A stretch of 64,000 nt of DNA from Candidatus Nucleicultrix amoebiphila FS5 (GTDB taxonomy: Bacteria; Pseudomonadota; Alphaproteobacteria; Caedimonadales; Nucleicultricaceae), in NCBI RefSeq assembly GCF_002117145.1, contig NZ_CP008743.1, forward strand, positions 1,550,001-1,614,000. The letters are read 5' to 3'. This document shows, piece by piece, positions 52,581-61,188 of this stretch. The notes under the pieces are model-generated. The model ran no database searches. It saw nothing but the letters and a program-made list of their open reading frames with translations, and had not been told where the DNA came from. Made by a program: the position numbers and the translations under genes. How positions within the stretch are numbered: position 1 is the stretch's first letter; every line of letters begins with the position of its first letter.

Positions 52581-53580
52581 CTGCTTCCTCTGTGCCACTT
52601 GAAATCGTTATCTCACCCTTAGCAGCAAGTTCTTTTGTTTGATTAATAATTTCTTGCTGAGCCTCATCAACAGCTTTCAAACGCACCATTCCTAGGGATT
52701 CCATATCTTCTTTTAAAAGCTTCCCTGCACGTTCTGACATGTTTTTGAAGAAAAGTTCTTTTACTGTGTCTGTTGTTCCTTTTAGAGCTAAAGCAAGTTT
52801 TGATTTATCGATAACTCTAATAAGTGTTTGAATCCCTGCAGCATCAAGCTTAATGAGATCATCAAATGTAAACATCAATGCGCGAATTTTCTCAGCTGAT
52901 TCTGTATTTTTTTGCTCAAGTGCTGTCATGAATCGTGATTCGGTAGAACGATCAAAAGCATTGAAAACTTCAGCCATGTGTTCATATGGGTTAGATTGAG
53001 AAGTTCTAGACAAGTTAGCCATAAATTCATTTCTTAAAGTTTTCTCGACGTTTTCAAGTACTTCAGAGCTGACTGATTCCATATGTAACATGCGCAATAC
53101 TACTTCTATGGCGAATTCATCAGGAAGCATGGAAAAAACACGTGCTGAATGAGCAGGTCTAATTTTTGATAAAATAACGGCAACAATTTGTGGGTTCTCG
53201 TTTTTTAGATAATTAGCGAGAAAATCTTCGTTCACATTCGATAGCTTATCCCACATTGTACGTCCTGCGGGACCACTAATATCTGATAAAATATCTCGGA
53301 CTTTACGTTCATCAAATATTGAAGCAAGAAAACGTTCAGTGCTTTCAACTCCTCCTGTAATGGTTCCGCCTGTTTTAAAAAATCTTTGTATAAATTCACC
53401 GTAGATTGCTTCAACAAGCTTTGACTTTACAGATCCTAAAGTAGCCATTTTATGCGATAATTCACGTACTTCTGATTCCGCAAGTCTTTCCAAAATCTTT
53501 GTTGCGCGTTCCTTATTTAAAGACAGCATAAAAATCGCTGCTTTCTCAGTGCCGTTAATTTTTTCTTCTGCTTTCGACAT
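52564..53580 (-). CDS. fliG: Flagellar motor switch protein FliG
   Basis: 338 residues. ERATKILERLAESEVRELSHKMATLG, ENPQIVAVILSKI (the ARM-like middle domain) and the C-terminal motor domain with MFTFDDLIKLDAAGIQTLI, ALKGTTDTVKELFFKNMSERA. Transmits torque from the stator. In operon order fliF-fliG. Confidence 0.97.
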   Translation of the reverse strand: MSKAEEKINGTEKAAIFMLSLNKERATKILERLAESEVRELSHKMATLGSVKSKLVEAIYGEFIQRFFKTGGTITGGVESTERFLASIFDERKVRDILSDISGPAGRTMWDKLSNVNEDFLANYLKNENPQIVAVILSKIRPAHSARVFSMLPDEFAIEVVLRMLHMESVSSEVLENVEKTLRNEFMANLSRTSQSNPYEHMAEVFNAFDRSTESRFMTALEQKNTESAEKIRALMFTFDDLIKLDAAGIQTLIRVIDKSKLALALKGTTDTVKELFFKNMSERAGKLLKEDMESLGMVRLKAVDEAQQEIINQTKELAAKGEITISSGTEEADELVG

Positions 53581-53589
53581 TGTACCCTC

Positions 53590-55200
53590 TTAAGCCGTTT
53601 CAGCCATCCAGCTACGAACGATGGTGACTGCCTCATCTGTTTGTTCTTCAACCATTTTACCGACTTGTTCTATTGTATTTGCACTCATTGCTTCAGGTGC
53701 TTTTAACTGTATTTCTTCTTGTGGCGACCCGGGACCAGAGATTGCTGAAACTTGCTCACTAGCAGGGAGCGCTTGAACGGCATCAGTTGCTTCTCTCATT
53801 GGAAGAGGTTCAATTCTTACACTTTCCAAAATCCTCGTTATAATAGGCTTGAAGACCAAGAGAAGCATAAGTAGTCCAACCAATCCTACGGTCAGCACTT
53901 CAATAATTCTTACGATTTCAGGCTTGGTTAATCCCAAAAAGAATCCTGCGCTTTCAAGAGGACCATCAATATCTGTAGTTGAAAACTGCATGTTTAAGAC
54001 TTCAACATGATCACCGCGTTTCTCATCAAAACCCACAGCTGTTTGGACGAGCTTTGCTAATTGATCCATTTCCTCTTTAGAGCGTGCCTTATATACAGGG
54101 GGGTTAGTTCCTTCTTTGGTATAGATACCGTCTACCATTACTGCCACTGAAACTTTTTTTACACCCCCAATTTCCTTAACGTACTGCTTATGGGTTTTAG
54201 AAATTTCATAATTCACTACTTGTTCGTTGCGATTTGATTGGGATGCATTGCTACCAGCAGGGGAGGCTCCTCCGGGCAGTTGGTTTTCAACGGTGGCTGC
54301 TTGCTTGCCACCTTCGGACTCTTTTTGTCCTTCTTCAATGTTTTGTGTTGAACGAACTACTTGACCATCAGGGCTAAAGATCTCTGAATTTTCTACTATG
54401 CGATCCATATCCATTTCAGTATGGACTTCGGCACTAACTTTTCCAACACCAACGTATTTTTCAAGAAGATGAACAATGGATTGCGTCAGTCTATTTTCGT
54501 AACTGAGACGCATTTCTTCAAGGCTTGTTGCTGTGGCTGCTTCATCATTATTTTCAACGCTGGCAAGAAGATTTCCTTGATCATCAACGATTGAAACACG
54601 TTCTGGAACAAGTCGCGGCACAGCAGCAGCTACAATGTGTTGAATGGCTCTTACTTTCGCTTGACTAAGGCGGCCAGTACCATTGAGTCGTAAAATGATC
54701 GATGCACTTGGCTCTTCTTTGTCTCTTGAAAACAGTTCTCGTTTGGGCAAAACAAGGTGAACACGTGCTGCATTGACTTGTGCCAAAGAACCAATTGTTC
54801 GGGCTAGTTCTCCTTCAAGAGCACGTAGATGATTAATATTTTGGATGAATCCAGATGTACCGAGAGGTTCATCGCGATCAAAAATCTCATAACCAACGGA
54901 ACCACCTCTTGGTAAACCGTGCTCTGCCATCTCCATACGAAGACGTCCAACTTTGCTAACAGGGACATATACTTGTGAACCGCCACCTCTTACTTCCACA
55001 TCAATGCCCATTCCTTCTATTTTAGAAACGATTTTATTAGCATCGGCTAAGTCAAGATCAGAATAAAGTAGGGCAAGTTCAGGTTTTGAGACATAAGAAA
55101 GGAAATAAAAGAATCCTCCCGTCATGGCTAACAGTGTTGCTGAGATCACAGCGAGTCTTACCAGACCAAAGTTCTTTGCTAGATTAAGTGCTGCCTCCAC
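53590..55200 (-). CDS. fliF: Flagellar MS-ring protein FliF
   Basis: 536 residues. One membrane segment near residues 16-38, the ring-building motif region LYSDLDLADANKIVSKIEGMGI, VARVHLVLP-like NAARVHLVLPKRELF, QASVIL-like PSASIILRLNG, and a second membrane segment near 445-465 (VGLVGLLMLLLVF). The C-terminal tail binds FliG. First gene of the seven-gene minus-strand flagellar operon. Confidence 0.96.
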   Translation of the reverse strand: MEAALNLAKNFGLVRLAVISATLLAMTGGFFYFLSYVSKPELALLYSDLDLADANKIVSKIEGMGIDVEVRGGGSQVYVPVSKVGRLRMEMAEHGLPRGGSVGYEIFDRDEPLGTSGFIQNINHLRALEGELARTIGSLAQVNAARVHLVLPKRELFSRDKEEPSASIILRLNGTGRLSQAKVRAIQHIVAAAVPRLVPERVSIVDDQGNLLASVENNDEAATATSLEEMRLSYENRLTQSIVHLLEKYVGVGKVSAEVHTEMDMDRIVENSEIFSPDGQVVRSTQNIEEGQKESEGGKQAATVENQLPGGASPAGSNASQSNRNEQVVNYEISKTHKQYVKEIGGVKKVSVAVMVDGIYTKEGTNPPVYKARSKEEMDQLAKLVQTAVGFDEKRGDHVEVLNMQFSTTDIDGPLESAGFFLGLTKPEIVRIIEVLTVGLVGLLMLLLVFKPIITRILESVRIEPLPMREATDAVQALPASEQVSAISGPGSPQEEIQLKAPEAMSANTIEQVGKMVEEQTDEAVTIVRSWMAETA

Positions 55201-55271
55201 CGTATTTCTCCTTTAGACAAAGTTAAAAGAAGGCTTTAACGTTATTACTGCACAGTTTTGATCTGAACATA

Positions 55272-55286
55272 TTAAAATTCTCTTAA
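55272..55286 (-). promoter_or_regulatory. CtrA-like TTAA-N7-TTAA motif upstream of fliF
   Basis: TTAA (55272-55275), seven bases, TTAA (55283-55286), the known CtrA recognition form in alphaproteobacteria, about 72 bases before the fliF start. In AT-rich DNA such a match arises by chance with some frequency, so it is only suggestive. Confidence 0.4.
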
Positions 55287-55518
55287 TTGTAACAATAAAT
55301 GGGAAAAAAATTCCCATGACTTGGAACTTTTTTCCTAAATTATGAAAATAAAAGGAAAAATATGCCGTTTTTTTATTTAAAATATTAATTTTTACTTAAA
55401 ATTGATTAAGTAAATAATTAACGCCATAGAAAAAAGAAGTTTAGTGTGATTTGTTTGCTACAGAAAAAACGTAACTTATGATGAGTTTAGTATTCTTCTT
55501 TAGAAAAACTTTGCAATA

Positions 55519-55540
55519 AAAGCCACACATGTGTGGCTTT
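55519..55540 (-). terminator. Perfect palindrome terminating the ATP-grasp gene
   Basis: An 11-base perfect inverted repeat (AAAGCCACACA with its complement, no loop spacer) lies 17 bases after the stop of the minus-strand ATP-grasp gene and runs into TTTTATTG on that strand. Confidence 0.65.
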
Positions 55541-55556
55541 CGTTGTTTTTGGTGAA

Positions 55557-56825
55557 TTATGCGGCCTCACTATGAAAATCGTCTACAGGTTCAACGCTGA
55601 GTGCTCGATGAAACCTCAACTCTTCAAAGTCTCTTAAAAGAGTATCGTAGTTTGGATTATAGACAAAGAACTCAGCGGCTTTATGACTTATAGCTTCAGG
55701 TGCAGTGAGGACATCACCTTTTTGTATAAACCAACGAATATCATAAGGGCTGTGGAGGATAGGCGGAATAAGATCCAGAACACGTCCTGGTATTCTTGGG
55801 AAAAACCCCCAAAAACTTTTAATGTTCTGATGAGTAGTAATATTTAAAGGAATGCCCATTTTTATTTTAAAGTCTTCATTAAGAATGTTGATTCCTAAGC
55901 TACGACGATAATTTTCGACAACCAAAGAGCCTGGCGGCCTAGCACCAATTTCAAGAAAAATTAATTCATCGCTTGGAGTGTGAAAAAGTTCAAGGTGCGC
56001 TGAACCACTCTTCATGCCTAAGGCTTTTAGTACATTCTCAGTAAAATTACGCATTCTTTTAGAGAGAGGGTTAGATGCAAGGATGGGAATGCTACCATGA
56101 TTATGTCCCTTTAGAAAATCTAAACCAGAGAACATATAGCGTGAGGCTTGATTGAAATGAATCAGGCCATCTTGAATCAAAACATCACTGTGATAGAGAT
56201 CCCCCTCAATAAGTTCTTCCGCTTCATAATTGTTGCCAAGCATTGACCAATACGCTCTGGAAAAATCACGAAAGTTAGTAATCTTAAAAACGCCAATTGA
56301 AGAATGTTGATCTGTAGGTTTTATCACAAAAGGAGTACCTAAAAAATTGACTATTTCTTCGTACAAATAATCTGGAATAAGTTTTAGTTTTTCTTGCTCA
56401 ATGTTCATGAATTTAGGCGTTTTAATGCCTGCTGCCTGTGCTTTTTTTTTCATAAGAATTTTGTTACGAAAAGCATCAATATAAACTTCGGTGGAGTCAT
56501 ATATATTAAGTTTTCTCTTGAGAAGATCCGTTTCAAGAATATTGATTTCTTCACTGCAAATTATTTCAAGATTGGGATCCTCTATGAGTTCTTTTTGAAC
56601 GATGGATTCAATTTCCGCAAAGGTAAAAGGTTTAATAGTCGTATGTTCGTAACGATTTTGCTTGAGAATATGAATTTTATGAAAGAATTTTTTTTGATTA
56701 TCAGAGAGTTTTTTAAAATAAAGGGAATCTGTGATGAGCTGAAATTTAAAGTCTCCTAGCTTTTTTAGTTCTTCAAAATCATAATATTCAATTTGTCGAC
56801 AATTAATGAAAATTATATTTTTCAT
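55557..56825 (-). CDS. ATP-grasp ligase of the amino acid ligase type
   Basis: 422 residues. ATP-grasp motifs are PFVIKPTDQHSSIGVFKI (lysine and flexible loop), EAEELIEGDLYHSDVL and the metal site ELIFLEIGARPPGSLV. The family joins a carboxylate to an amine or amino acid with ATP. The N-terminal 100 residues resemble the pre-ATP-grasp fold of amino acid ligases; the C-terminal 100 are unfamiliar. It follows the LysR gene by 13 bases. Start at 56825 (AGGA upstream). It is divergent from the mutase pair, and its product may use their product. Confidence 0.75.
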   Translation of the reverse strand: MKNIIFINCRQIEYYDFEELKKLGDFKFQLITDSLYFKKLSDNQKKFFHKIHILKQNRYEHTTIKPFTFAEIESIVQKELIEDPNLEIICSEEINILETDLLKRKLNIYDSTEVYIDAFRNKILMKKKAQAAGIKTPKFMNIEQEKLKLIPDYLYEEIVNFLGTPFVIKPTDQHSSIGVFKITNFRDFSRAYWSMLGNNYEAEELIEGDLYHSDVLIQDGLIHFNQASRYMFSGLDFLKGHNHGSIPILASNPLSKRMRNFTENVLKALGMKSGSAHLELFHTPSDELIFLEIGARPPGSLVVENYRRSLGINILNEDFKIKMGIPLNITTHQNIKSFWGFFPRIPGRVLDLIPPILHSPYDIRWFIQKGDVLTAPEAISHKAAEFFVYNPNYDTLLRDFEELRFHRALSVEPVDDFHSEAA

Positions 56826-56838
56826 GGTTTCCTCCCTT

Positions 56839-57753
56839 TTATTGATAAACCTCTTGTATAAATTGTGAAAACGCGACAATTTTTTTTAATTTCTTAAGAC
56901 GTTTTGGATAGATGCAAAAAAGATCAATTTTTGGTCCGCGTTCTTTCGGTAAAATATTCACAAGTTTTGAATTACGAATGGCGGGATGTTTATTGGGAAT
57001 TAAAATAATTCCCACCCCATCTTCAGCAAGTTGAGTTCTTCCAATAGGACCATTGAGTGTCAAAAACGGTTTGCGACTTTCGCCTTCAGGCATTCCAACT
57101 TTTAAATGCCAATCAAGATCTGCATAGGGATGAGATTGGAACTCTCCATGTGCAATGAGTCGATGTTTATTGAGATCACTTATTTTCTGTGGCAATCCAT
57201 ATTTTTGTATATAATCTCTGCTTGCATACAGTCTTAAGTGCATTGTCATAATAGGGTGTTGAATAAGATCAGCGCGACCTTTTAGTTTTGGACGAATGAC
57301 GACATCTAAATCACCATTAGCAGGATCAAGGTCAAAATCACTGGCAGCAATCGACAAACGTAGTTTAGGATATTTTTCTATGAATAGGGGGATTTTGGGG
57401 GAAAGATAGTTTGAAATAAACCCTTGTGATGCTGAAATTCTCAAAGTTCCTTCAGTCTCAGATTCATCTTCTTTGACTCTTTGAATTGCCGTATCAATTT
57501 CTAAAAATACATCACGAATCGAGAAAAATAACTCTTCTCCTTTTTGCGTGAGTTTTATGCCTTGCGAAACTCTCACAAATAGATCATTTTCAAGCTCATC
57601 TTCTAAATGACTTATTTGATGAGAAAGAGCTGGTTGACTTGTTTTAAGGGCTTTAGCTGCTCTACTAAACGATCCAAACTTTGCAACCCAATAAAATATT
57701 CTTAATCTATCCCAATTCAATCTTGACGCCTTAATGCAGTTGTTTTTAAGCAC
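56839..57753 (-). CDS. LysR-type transcriptional regulator
   Basis: 304 residues. The N-terminal helix-turn-helix is FYWVAKFGSFSRAAKALKTS plus QPALSHQISHLEDELENDLFVR; the C-terminal periplasmic-binding-type effector domain follows. It forms an operon with the ATP-grasp gene and is divergent from the mutase pair with 238 bases between starts, the standard layout of a LysR regulator of the divergent genes. Effector unknown. Confidence 0.92.
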   Translation of the reverse strand: MLKNNCIKASRLNWDRLRIFYWVAKFGSFSRAAKALKTSQPALSHQISHLEDELENDLFVRVSQGIKLTQKGEELFFSIRDVFLEIDTAIQRVKEDESETEGTLRISASQGFISNYLSPKIPLFIEKYPKLRLSIAASDFDLDPANGDLDVVIRPKLKGRADLIQHPIMTMHLRLYASRDYIQKYGLPQKISDLNKHRLIAHGEFQSHPYADLDWHLKVGMPEGESRKPFLTLNGPIGRTQLAEDGVGIILIPNKHPAIRNSKLVNILPKERGPKIDLFCIYPKRLKKLKKIVAFSQFIQEVYQ

Positions 57754-57786
57754 TTTCTTATCTGTATTGAGTTATATTAACACTTA

Positions 57787-57801
57787 CTATGGTCACTATA
57801 G
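57787..57801. promoter_or_regulatory. Candidate LysR operator (T-N11-A dyad)
   Basis: CTATGGTCACTATAG is a 15-base dyad (one mismatched pair) with T57788 and A57800 exactly 11 bases apart, the LysR-box rule. It lies 34 bases before the lysR start, in the region shared with the mutase genes. Confidence 0.55.
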
Positions 57802-57991
57802 ACGATTGGGCAAAAATATGAAATATGAGAATTTAAAGTCTATGTGAGCATGATCTTTTCAGAAAATAAGATAATTGACCAGCAAGCAATTTATGAGTTA
57901 TTTTGAAACCACTATAAGCGGAGAAAAAAAATCTTCAATGAAAAAACAATGAGAGAGTAGGGATAATGATTGAGTAGGGAGGATTAATAAA

Positions 57992-58423
57992 ATGCATACT
58001 AATTTTCAGAAAGTTGTTCTTTCATCAACATCTTCGGATTCTCACACCTGGAATCTTGTTTACCTAGAATTACTGATGAGAGAGTTGGGCTTTGATGTCG
58101 TTAATCTGGGAGCCTGTGTTGCCAGTAGTAAAGTGATTCAAGCCTGTCATCGTCATCACCCTTTTATATTAGTTTTGAGTTCAGTAAATGGTCTAGGACA
58201 CATTAAGGGGACTGAGCTGATTCAAGAAATCCGAAAAATGACACTTCTTCACAAGATGAAAGTTGTGTTGGGAGGTAAGCTTACTTTGAATGGAACTTTG
58301 ACAGATCAAGAAAGAAAAAAACTTATACAATCAGGATTTGATGCCATCTATTCAGAAACGGAAATTGTAGATTTTCAAAATTATCTATTATACGAGTCTC
58401 AAAAAATTAAAGCAGTTGCTTGA
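57992..58423 (+). CDS. B12-binding small subunit of a glutamate mutase-like enzyme
   Basis: 143 residues, Rossmann-like cobalamin-binding fold as in methylaspartate mutase S subunit. The Co-ligand motif DxHxxG is seen as SDSHTWN: Asp16 and His18 are kept, but the Gly is Asn21. The later LSSVNGLGHIKGT and VVLGGKL match the SS and GG segments that hold the nucleotide tail of B12. It is followed at once by the large subunit (TGATG overlap), so the two make the mutase. Confidence 0.85.
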   Translation: MHTNFQKVVLSSTSSDSHTWNLVYLELLMRELGFDVVNLGACVASSKVIQACHRHHPFILVLSSVNGLGHIKGTELIQEIRKMTLLHKMKVVLGGKLTLNGTLTDQERKKLIQSGFDAIYSETEIVDFQNYLLYESQKIKAVA

Positions 58424-59718
58424 TGAATTGTGAGAGCTTTGATCAATATATAAGATATAAAAAACGGGATCACCATCTTCTTATTCAGCCACGCATGGGG
58501 TTCTCAAATATTCAGACGATGACAAGTGGACTAAAAGCCGTTGCGAGTCTGTGCAGTAATACGGTTGGGACTATTACCATAGATAGCTATACGCGAAATT
58601 CAGAATTTCAACAGATCCGCGATGCACTCGAAAAACGCATTAACTTGAATGGTTATCCTCTAATCTCTCATGGTGCTCATATAACGCAATCTATGATACA
58701 AGAAGTCTCTGATTCAGTAGATTATCCTTTTTTCGTGCAAGTACGTCACGGTTCAGCGAAGCCTTTTAATCTTTTTAAAACGATGGTTAAAACAGGCATC
58801 ACCATATCTGAGGGAGGACCAATTTCTTATTGTATTCCCTATAGTAGTGTTTCAATTCAAGAATCAACGCAAGAATGGATTAAAAGCGTTCTATACTTTG
58901 TTGAACATTCAAAGAACGCACATATTGAAAGTTTTGGTGGTTGCCTTTTAGGTCAGCTTTGCCCACCATCGTTCTTAATTGCTGTGACAATTCTTGAAGG
59001 ACTTTTTTTTAGGCAACAGAATTTATCGAGCATTTCTTTGAGTTATAGTCAGGGGACAAATTTGATTCAAGATATGGCAGGTTTACGTGTTCTCAATAGC
59101 TTAGCAAAAAAATACTTAGGTGATGGGGATTGGCATATTGTTGTCTATACATTTATGGGATTATTTCCAAAAACGATAGAAGGTGCAAAGGCCGCTATTA
59201 AGGAAAGTGTTATATTGGCAAAATTAGGCGGCGCAGCACGTCTTATTGTAAAAACGACTGTAGAGTCGCAACGAATACCCACGATTGAAGAGAATATAGA
59301 AGCGATGATTTATGCGAATGAAATTGCTATGAATGTAGAAAAAAACATTAATAGTGAAACAACGACAATACAATATGATGCTGCTGAAGAAGAAAGGATC
59401 TTTGAACAAGCAATTAATATTATAGAGTCAGTTTTAAATTTGTCACCGCAATTTTCTAAAGCTTTTCCTATAGCATTTTCAAAAGGTCTGCTTGATGTTC
59501 CTTATTCATTGCATCCTGATAACTTACGTAAAACATCAGCAACTATTAACGACGAAGGTTATCTAGAATGGGAGAATATTGGTCATCTTGCTATTCCTCA
59601 ACGTACTTTAAATAGGAAGTATTTTAAAAAATCGGGTATTTCATCCAGTCAATTGCTGACTCTTTTAAGTTTTGTACAACGTAAATTTGATGAAAGATGG
59701 TCTTCAAAGGCTGCTTGA
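58423..59718 (+). CDS. Catalytic large subunit of a glutamate mutase-like enzyme (MutE/GlmE family)
   Basis: 431 residues, about 50 shorter at the N-terminus than MutE of clostridia (about 483). The family rearranges glutamate to 3-methylaspartate with B12. The three substrate-binding arginines are present: R24 (IQPRMGF), R58 (IDSYTRNS) and R108 (VRHGS); so are E130 (ISEGGP), Y136 and Y140 (SYCIPY). These match the glutamate-binding residues described in clostridial MutE, which suggests a glutamate-like substrate. FGGCLLGQLCPPS, LIQDMAGLRVL and RLIVKTTVES match further family blocks. No methylaspartate ammonia-lyase is near, so the product is not being used for glutamate fermentation here. 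Confidence 0.85.
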   Translation: MNCESFDQYIRYKKRDHHLLIQPRMGFSNIQTMTSGLKAVASLCSNTVGTITIDSYTRNSEFQQIRDALEKRINLNGYPLISHGAHITQSMIQEVSDSVDYPFFVQVRHGSAKPFNLFKTMVKTGITISEGGPISYCIPYSSVSIQESTQEWIKSVLYFVEHSKNAHIESFGGCLLGQLCPPSFLIAVTILEGLFFRQQNLSSISLSYSQGTNLIQDMAGLRVLNSLAKKYLGDGDWHIVVYTFMGLFPKTIEGAKAAIKESVILAKLGGAARLIVKTTVESQRIPTIEENIEAMIYANEIAMNVEKNINSETTTIQYDAAEEERIFEQAINIIESVLNLSPQFSKAFPIAFSKGLLDVPYSLHPDNLRKTSATINDEGYLEWENIGHLAIPQRTLNRKYFKKSGISSSQLLTLLSFVQRKFDERWSSKAA

Positions 59719-59986
59719 AAGGGTAAATTACACAAAAAATTATTTTTTTTTGTTCATAAAACTCACGGTTTCTAAAAGCACTGAAACTGAAAACGCCAGT
59801 AAAATCAAGGCTTTAAGTGGTTGTGCGCAGCCAGTACCCAAATAACACAGTGACTTTTAAATGATTTTCTCAAAAAAAAGATCTATCGCAGGTCTTCAGA
59901 ATTTTGTAGTATTCCTTCTAAGTCCTATGTTTTTAGGACTAAATTGTTGTACAGGGATCATTATTAAACTGTAGAAAGGTACGTGC
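59719..59986. other. Intergenic region and leader of the HU gene
   Basis: About 270 bases with no gene. An AGTCCTA/TAGGACT stem (59921-59927 with 59934-59940) precedes the HU start by 47 bases and may lie in its leader. No clear promoter hexamers. Confidence 0.45.
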
Positions 59987-60262
59987 ATGAACAAGAATGA
60001 TTTAATTGAACAAGTAGCAAAAGTAACTAAACTTTCAAAGAGCGACGTTACACGCGCTGTTGGATCAACTTTTGATTGTATCGCAAAAGCTTTGAAGAAA
60101 GGCGATACATGTACTTTTGTTGGATTCGGAACATTCTCAACATCTAAGAGAAAAGCACGCGAGGGTCGCAACCCACGCACTGGTGCAAAGATTCGTATCC
60201 CAGCATCTGTTCAACCTAAATTCCGCGCTGGCAAGGCTTTGAAAGAAGCAGTGAACGGCTAA
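59987..60262 (+). CDS. hup: DNA-binding protein HU
   Basis: 91 residues. MNKNDLIEQVAKVTKLSKSDV, FVGFGTFSTSKRKAREGRNPRTG and KFRAGKALKEAV are HU signatures. Histone-like protein of the nucleoid; a second family member, IHF beta, is at 42219-42506. AAAGG precedes the ATG. Confidence 0.96.
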   Translation: MNKNDLIEQVAKVTKLSKSDVTRAVGSTFDCIAKALKKGDTCTFVGFGTFSTSKRKAREGRNPRTGAKIRIPASVQPKFRAGKALKEAVNG

Positions 60263-60283
60263 TTAGCAGAGCTATTTAATAAA

Positions 60284-60314
60284 GGCCTCTCACTCTTTGT
60301 GAGGGGCTTTTTTT
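60284..60314. terminator. Bidirectional terminator between hup and prmA
   Basis: GCCTCTCAC (60285-60293) and GTGAGGGGC (60299-60307, one G-U) form the stem; seven T residues follow on the plus strand, and a short T run on the minus strand. It serves both converging genes. Confidence 0.85.
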
Positions 60315-61188
60315 ATTGTTTTTGCAGAATTAAAACTGACCACTCATTCATTTTTAGCTGATCAATTAATCTATAGCCTTGTGCAATGTAAGCTTTTTCA
60401 ACATCTGTTTTTTGAGTTTCTAATAATCCAGATAGAATCACTAAAGACTGTGGACTTGTATGCTGAGCAATGGCTGGTGCCAGATGAATCAAGGGATCTG
60501 CTAAAATATTTGCAATAATCAAATCAAAAGGACTGCGAGCAATAAGGATTGGATTTGAGAAACCGTCACTGTGAAAAACCTCAATTTTATCTTTGAAATT
60601 GTTTTTTAAAATATTCTCAGATGTCTTAGCGATGGCATCTTTATCATTGTCAGTTGCAATTACTTTGGTTTGAAATAAGGCTGCCGCAGCCATTGCCAGA
60701 ATCCCTGTGCCACACCCTAAGTCTAAAATATTCTGAAATTTTTTCTCCTTTATTTTAAGAAGTGCCAAAAGACAACCCTTGGTAGTTTCATGCTGTCCAG
60801 TTCCAAAGGCTGTCGCTGCATCAATGTTGAAGCAAATTTTATCTGAAGGTAAAGTACCTTCAAAATGAGAACCATAAATATAAAAATCACCGATCTCAAT
60901 GGGTGGAAATGATTTTCGGTTTTCCGCAAGCCAATCTTTTTGATCAAGCTTAATAAGTTCAAAAGAAGAAAAATTGAGCCCCAGTGTTTCGTGAAGAATG
61001 TTGATTTGGTTTTTCAACACTTCATAATCAGGGGATTCTTCAAAAAGAGCTGTGACGCGCCATAAGTTTTGAGCCGCATCAATTTCAAAAGCCGATTGAG
61101 CAGCTGAGTCAAAGCATTCTGCTAACAACGGAATAACTTGCTTGTGAGTAATAAAAGTGAGCTGCCAAAGAGGAGTAGATTGAGACAT
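60313..61188 (-). CDS. prmA: Ribosomal protein L11 methyltransferase
   Basis: 291 residues. SAM site DLGCGTGILAMAAAA, the preceding FGTGQHETTKGCLLAL and the later LIIANILADPLIHLAP identify PrmA, which trimethylates L11. Overlaps uvrD by one base (TAATG). Confidence 0.95.
   Translation of the reverse strand: MSQSTPLWQLTFITHKQVIPLLAECFDSAAQSAFEIDAAQNLWRVTALFEESPDYEVLKNQINILHETLGLNFSSFELIKLDQKDWLAENRKSFPPIEIGDFYIYGSHFEGTLPSDKICFNIDAATAFGTGQHETTKGCLLALLKIKEKKFQNILDLGCGTGILAMAAAALFQTKVIATDNDKDAIAKTSENILKNNFKDKIEVFHSDGFSNPILIARSPFDLIIANILADPLIHLAPAIAQHTSPQSLVILSGLLETQKTDVEKAYIAQGYRLIDQLKMNEWSVLILQKQ

Larger units (their letters stand above)
55201..55556. other. Upstream region of the fliF operon
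   Basis: About 355 AT-rich bases between the fliF start and the stop of the ATP-grasp gene. It holds a TTAA-N7-TTAA motif (55272-55286), a small GGGAA/TTCCC hairpin (about 55301-55317), and the terminator palindrome of the ATP-grasp gene at 55519-55540. No gene seen. Confidence 0.6.

Noticed and set aside
55511-55527. GCAA-N5-GCCA as a sigma-54 promoter on the minus strand
   Set aside because: The spacing is five bases where seven are needed, and it lies inside a terminator palindrome.
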